Shown: piece after piece, positions 6,656 through 10,527 of the stretch
Position numbering within the stretch: the first letter of the stretch is position 1
Layout of the letters: each line of letters begins with the position of its first letter
DNA from: Spirochaetia bacterium UBA5550
Lineage (GTDB): Bacteria > Spirochaetota > UBA4802 > UBA5550
Direction of reading: 5' to 3'
NCBI GenBank assembly: GCA_002425885.1
Contig: DINC01000217.1
Span: 454-10,980 of the forward strand
DNA: 10,527 nucleotides
Notes under the pieces: model-generated
What the model was told of the DNA's origin: nothing
What the model saw: only the letters and a program-made list of their open reading frames with translations
Databases searched by the model: none
Made by a program: the position numbers and the translations under genes

Positions 6656-8425
6656 TTATTTTGATTTACCGCTGGCCATTTTACTCTGACCGCTGTATAT
6701 CAAACCTTTATCCCCGTCAATCCTAACAGCGATTCCGCTTGTAAGAATTTCAGTGGCTTTAGTAGCCCCTGTGATCACAGGGATATCGAGGGCCTTTGCA
6801 ACAATTGCTGCAGATGAGTCTCCCCCCTCCTCTTCAGTGATTACTGCTGTGGCATTCTTTATAAGGTGAAGAACCTGCTCGGAAGATTTCTCTATTACAA
6901 GAATATCGCCGCCTTTAAAATCGTCAATGGAAGACTTGTTATCAGCAATAACGCATAACACGCCTGTTGCGGAGAGCCCGTTAAGGCTTGTTCCCCCCGA
7001 AAGGATATCCCCCACAATATGTATCTTGATCATATTTGTTGTGCCGCTTATACCAACAGGCATTCCACCTGTAATAATTACAAGGTCGCCGTTTTTAATA
7101 AGACCGGCGCATGCCGCGTTATCAACGGCATTCTGAAAAATTTCATCAGTAGTTTCAGCTTCCGTTGCCAGCACAGGTATGACTCCCCATGAAAGTGCAA
7201 GCTGGTTGTATACTTTAATAAGCGGAGTGGAGGCGATAATAGGGCACTTGGGCCTGTAGCGCGAAACCATCCTTGATGTGTGCCCCGATTTTGTTATTGA
7301 GATAATCGCAGCAGCGTTAAGTGAATGCGCCGCTGAACATGTTGAATAACTTATGGCGTCAGTTACATTTTTTGAGATGTTGATATGCGTACTCTCAAGT
7401 ATTTTTACATAATCTATCTCGGTTTCGGTCTTCAGCGCTATTTTGGCCATTGTGGCAACTGTGAGTTCCGCGAATTTACCGATAGATGTTTCTCCCGAAA
7501 GCATTATCGCGCTTGTGCCGTCATAGATTGCGTTGGCCACATCTGTAATTTCCGCACGGGTGGGGCGCGGGTTCCGGATCATGGAGTCAAGCATCTGTGT
7601 GGCGGTAATTACAGGCTTGCCGGCATTCCGGGTCTTGTTGATTATCATCTTCTGAAGATGTGGTATCTCCTCAAAAGGAATCTCTACACCCATGTCCCCC
7701 CTGGCAACCATTACACCGTCACTTACCCGTATTATTTCATCAATATTACGTACACCATCCCTGTTCTCAATTTTGGAGATGATCTTCATGAATGAGCCGT
7801 TGTTCTCTGAGAGAAAATTCCTGATAATCTTTACATCCTCTGAACTCCTGACAAAAGAGAGTGCAACATAATCGAAATCGTGTTTTATACCGAAAAGAAG
7901 ATCCTTCCTGTCATTGTCGCTCATAAAGGGGAGTTTAACTGTAACGCCGGGTACGTTTACTCCTTTCCTGTTGCTCAGTTCTCCGCCGTTTATTACTTCA
8001 CACACAATATCAATTGAAGTTACTTCATTGACACGGAGTTCAATCAGCCCGTCAGCGATAAGGATGCGGTCTCCGCGATTAATATCATTAACAAGCCCTT
8101 TGTATGAGATACCGACCCTTGTTTCATCACCCTCGATCTCTTCAGTTGTAAGGGTGAATCTGTCCCCTTCTTTAATCTCTATTTCGCCGTTTTTGAAGGT
8201 TCTTAATCTTATTTCCGGCCCCTTGGTGTCCAGAAGAAGGGAAGCCGGCCTGTTCAGCTCAGCACGGATTTTTTTAAAACACTCAATTCTCTGAAGATGT
8301 TCTTCATGCGTGCCGTGAGAAAAGTTAAGGCGCGCAACATCCATGCCTGTAATGAAAATTCTTTTCAGCACTTCAGGATCATCTGTTGCAGGCCCCAGCG
8401 TGCATATAATTTTGGTCTTTCTCAT
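6656..8425 (-). CDS. pyk: Pyruvate kinase with C-terminal PEP-utiliser mobile-domain extension
   Basis: Glycolytic enzyme making pyruvate and ATP from PEP and ADP. The 589 residues exceed the usual ~470 because of a C-terminal extension. The catalytic barrel shows TKIICTLGPAT (4-14), ARLNFSHGT (31-39), LLLDTKGPEIRL (63-74), ISKIENRDGV with K218 and E220, VARGDMGVEIPFEEIP with D244, and ITATQMLDSM plus PRPTRAEITDVANAI. Glu101 appears to align with mammalian Glu117, which predicts potassium dependence. The regulatory domain (about 345-475) has TKSGHTSRMVSRYRP, the region that binds effectors in other family members. Residues about 490-580 resemble the mobile domain of PEP-utilising enzymes, as in Bacillus pyruvate kinases. 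There the motif EEGGDSSAAIVAKALDIPVITG lacks the histidine usually found in GGLTSHAA. AGGAGAG precedes ATG 8425. It is second of three genes, 11 nt after the MuiA-like gene. Confidence 0.96.
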   Translation of the reverse strand: MRKTKIICTLGPATDDPEVLKRIFITGMDVARLNFSHGTHEEHLQRIECFKKIRAELNRPASLLLDTKGPEIRLRTFKNGEIEIKEGDRFTLTTEEIEGDETRVGISYKGLVNDINRGDRILIADGLIELRVNEVTSIDIVCEVINGGELSNRKGVNVPGVTVKLPFMSDNDRKDLLFGIKHDFDYVALSFVRSSEDVKIIRNFLSENNGSFMKIISKIENRDGVRNIDEIIRVSDGVMVARGDMGVEIPFEEIPHLQKMIINKTRNAGKPVITATQMLDSMIRNPRPTRAEITDVANAIYDGTSAIMLSGETSIGKFAELTVATMAKIALKTETEIDYVKILESTHINISKNVTDAISYSTCSAAHSLNAAAIISITKSGHTSRMVSRYRPKCPIIASTPLIKVYNQLALSWGVIPVLATEAETTDEIFQNAVDNAACAGLIKNGDLVIITGGMPVGISGTTNMIKIHIVGDILSGGTSLNGLSATGVLCVIADNKSSIDDFKGGDILVIEKSSEQVLHLIKNATAVITEEEGGDSSAAIVAKALDIPVITGATKATEILTSGIAVRIDGDKGLIYSGQSKMASGKSK

Positions 8426-8436
8426 GTTTTACTCTC

Positions 8437-10263
8437 CTATTTCAGGCCGTCAATAATCAGCTGTTTGTCATAAGTTATAACAGCGTCATAAGTAATTTCT
8501 TTTTTAGCACCGGGCGACAGGTTAATAACATATTTTCTTATCCCCTGCTGGTACTCCGTACTCTTTTTTATTTCCTCATCTGATAAAAACTGCATTGAAA
8601 GATTTTTTATCGCGACTTCGATCTCCTTGTTGTTGCTTACCGGGAAGTTGTCCCGTATAATAATTTCACGCTTCTCCTTAGAGCTGTTTTCAACAGTAAT
8701 CTTGTATGAATAGACTATTCTTGTGTTGCCGCCGAATACTCCGGAAGTATCGTTGAATTTTTTAACAAGCTCCTTTTTCGCTGTCATGTCAGGAGCAATA
8801 CCGAGTACAAGATTCTGCTCCTTATCCACAGGGGTGTCAGGAATGCTGACTTTCCCAATAAACTCATTCTCAAGAAAAACCTGAGCCTCGCCTCCAAGCC
8901 AGGGGAGTTCTGTACGGTTTGATGTCTTTGCCATGAGAAATACTTTGCCGGATGATTCAGGCACAGTTTCAAAGTAGTACTTAAGTTCCTTCTCAGATTT
9001 TAATTTGTACGCTTTAATGAGCTTTTTCTGGTATTTATCAGAAGACTCAATGGTCTGTCTGATGGGGAAAGCCACTTCAAAGCTGAAGCCCGCTGATGTT
9101 ATTTTAGATTCAGGTACAGGCGCTCCGTTTTTTTTCTTTCTTTCCATGACGGCCTCCTCGTCCATCATTGCCTTGCCGTTTGCTTCAGCTTTCTTGTAGG
9201 ATCTGAAGTAGTCACCTTCATCTCCCTTGTATGGCTGGCTTGCGTTAAGGTACCACGGAGGGAGATAGGGGAGTGCAATATTTGTAAGAGGCTCACCGGT
9301 GGAGAGGCTCAGGTTTATGGCCTCCCAGTCCTCGCCGGTCTTCTGGAATATGTTGGCATATAGAATCACATCTATCTCTTCATTTTTTTTACTCGCCCTG
9401 AAGTCATACATCATCTGCCAGTATGTGTTAGGGATCATATAAATCAGGGTGAAGTCAGCATCCTCCTCTGATGCTGAATAGATGCTAAGCATGAGTCTCT
9501 TCTCTGTGGCAATGCCTGAAGTGTCAGACTGGAGGTAGCTCTGCTGCTGGGCATACTGATCTGTAACATCACTGTACTGCTGCACCTGGGTCTGTGCAAT
9601 GTTCTTTTCCATGGCCTTATTTATCTTCTGATAGCTTGAGAAGTAGGAGCTCCCTCCGATCTGCACAAGTTCAAATTCCCACTTCTGTATCTCCTTTGCA
9701 AGCTCTCTCCGTTTCTTCTGTATCGATCTGGATGAATTCTGGAGGTCCTTCTTTTTCTTAGCTGTATAGTCAAGAGTGGTCCCCCAGAGATCAGTCTGAG
9801 GAATTCTTGTCTGGAGATCCTTGGACGCAGTATGTCTTGTGAATTCATTGATTGAATTTATGAAATCATCCTGCCCCTTTATGTTTGTAAGATCATCAGC
9901 AAGTCCCGCATCCTGGTCTCTAAGCTCCTCCAGTTTCTTCTCGATTTCTGATATCTTTTTTCTTCTCTTTTCGAGGAGCGCCTGGCGGGAGATCTCCATG
10001 GACATAATTTTTCCGCTGAACTTCTCAGGAAGGCTTCCTCTGACCGACCAGTCATACAGATTGTCCGGCAGGCCCTCTATTAAAATTGTATTTGAACCTT
10101 TCTGAAGTTTAATTTTTGATACCCGGGTGATCTCAGCCCTGTTTGTAAAAAGTTTAACAGCTGTTATTTTACTGTTGGCGGCAACAGGCAGATTGGCGGA
10201 ATTCCCCCATGATACTGAAAAAACAAAAATCAGAGGGGCGAGCATTCCGTATAGTTTATTCAT
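8437..10263 (-). CDS. Exported MuiA-like protein with DUF4140 and DUF4139 domains
   Basis: A 608-residue exported protein. A signal peptide (about 1-24) precedes a DUF4140-type N-terminal domain, KITAVKLFTNRAEITRVSKIKL at 32-53 followed by GSNTILIEGLP. Two coiled-coil stretches follow (about 93-128 and 165-200), then a Gln/Tyr-rich linker (222-245). A DUF4139-type C-terminal domain runs from about 255 to the end, with the characteristic LPWLGGEAQVFLENEFIGK (453-471) and LVLGIAPDM (486-494). This is the mucoidy inhibitor A family, found in the envelope of many bacteria. Its biochemical role is unknown; the name comes from suppression of mucoid growth. GGAGG sits six bases before ATG 10263. It heads the operon with pyk and the VanW gene. 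I see no enzyme motif. A structural or envelope-assembly role is an inference. Confidence 0.88.
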   Translation of the reverse strand: MNKLYGMLAPLIFVFSVSWGNSANLPVAANSKITAVKLFTNRAEITRVSKIKLQKGSNTILIEGLPDNLYDWSVRGSLPEKFSGKIMSMEISRQALLEKRRKKISEIEKKLEELRDQDAGLADDLTNIKGQDDFINSINEFTRHTASKDLQTRIPQTDLWGTTLDYTAKKKKDLQNSSRSIQKKRRELAKEIQKWEFELVQIGGSSYFSSYQKINKAMEKNIAQTQVQQYSDVTDQYAQQQSYLQSDTSGIATEKRLMLSIYSASEEDADFTLIYMIPNTYWQMMYDFRASKKNEEIDVILYANIFQKTGEDWEAINLSLSTGEPLTNIALPYLPPWYLNASQPYKGDEGDYFRSYKKAEANGKAMMDEEAVMERKKKNGAPVPESKITSAGFSFEVAFPIRQTIESSDKYQKKLIKAYKLKSEKELKYYFETVPESSGKVFLMAKTSNRTELPWLGGEAQVFLENEFIGKVSIPDTPVDKEQNLVLGIAPDMTAKKELVKKFNDTSGVFGGNTRIVYSYKITVENSSKEKREIIIRDNFPVSNNKEIEVAIKNLSMQFLSDEEIKKSTEYQQGIRKYVINLSPGAKKEITYDAVITYDKQLIIDGLK

Positions 10264-10316
10264 ATAAATCCTCCAAAATATCCCTTATATAATAATATAC
10301 AACAGCGGAAATATAA

Positions 10317-10345
10317 TCCATAATATTTATATATATAAGAGTCAA
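10317..10345 (-). promoter_or_regulatory. Candidate promoter for the MuiA-pyk-VanW operon
   Basis: On the minus strand TTGACT (10345-10340, five of six -35 positions) is followed after 17 nt by TATGGA (10322-10317), a weak three-of-six -10, inside a very AT-rich tract. Transcription would start near 10310, about 47 nt before the ATG. Nearby TATATT motifs are alternatives but have no matching -35. Confidence 0.3.
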
Positions 10346-10527
10346 ATACTTAGGGGAAATAATATTAATTTGATACAAAGTTAAAGATGATGCTGAAAAT
10401 TATAGTATTCCTCAGTTTTTCCCCGCACCTTATTGCTCTATCAAAGTATAATTATTAAATGGAAAAAAGTCTTGACTCTAAAGGTTATGTTTTTTGTCAT
10501 AAAGTTTATAGAGACTTTGGAATTTTC
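10346..10527. other. AT-rich intergenic region at the right edge, no gene seen
   Basis: No coding region or RNA gene is visible in these 182 bases. A plus-strand TTGACT (10472-10477) with TGTCAT 17 nt on (10495-10500) could be a promoter for a gene beyond the window. It lies within a loose 7-bp inverted repeat, AAAGTCT (10466-10472) with AGACTTT (10512-10518). Both are weak signals. Confidence 0.3.

Noticed and set aside
7385..7795. Plus-strand 136-codon open frame inside pyk
   Set aside because: Lies antisense to the highly conserved pyruvate kinase catalytic core, has no ribosome site and resembles no family.
7914..8294. Plus-strand 126-codon open frame inside pyk
   Set aside because: Antisense shadow of a conserved coding region; composition is Ser/Leu/Pro-rich as expected for a shadow frame.

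Overview
The window holds eight protein-coding genes and no RNA genes, insertion sequences, CRISPR arrays or tRNAs that I can recognise. Moderate-to-low GC, AT-rich intergenic spacers, several exported or outer-membrane-like proteins and a periplasmic MuiA-type protein suggest a diderm (Gram-negative-type) bacterium. A spirochaete-like or similar lineage would fit, but that is a weak guess: nothing here is a taxonomic marker.

Layout. (1) 91-2780, minus strand: a two-gene unit of a Na+/phosphate symporter with a PhoU-like tail, followed by a GAF-GGDEF diguanylate cyclase. (2) 2781-3011: a divergent regulatory region containing two identical, oppositely oriented 17-bp arms, each itself a palindrome, just ahead of the next gene. 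This is the most striking non-coding structure. (3) 3012-4927, plus strand: an Acg-family nitroreductase-like flavoprotein with a degenerate Tat-like signal, overlapping by 4 nt a secreted, probably outer-membrane protein of unknown function. (4) 4985-5917, plus strand: a ketopantoate reductase family enzyme, probably with its own promoter. (5) 10263 to 5927, minus strand: a tight three-gene operon in transcription order of a MuiA-like DUF4140/DUF4139 envelope protein, a pyruvate kinase with a C-terminal PEP-utiliser-like extension, and a short VanW-domain protein. (6) 10264-10527: an AT-rich upstream region with the operon promoter.

How the genes may work together. The symporter and cyclase could link phosphate status to c-di-GMP. 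The Acg protein and its overlapping membrane partner look like a small inducible envelope or stress cassette under a dual operator. The pyk operon places a central glycolytic enzyme between two envelope proteins, possibly because PEP is both the pyruvate kinase substrate and a peptidoglycan precursor. These links are inference from gene order. I see no clearly new multi-gene system. The best candidates for something undescribed are the Acg/outer-membrane pair with its operator and the MuiA-pyk-VanW operon.
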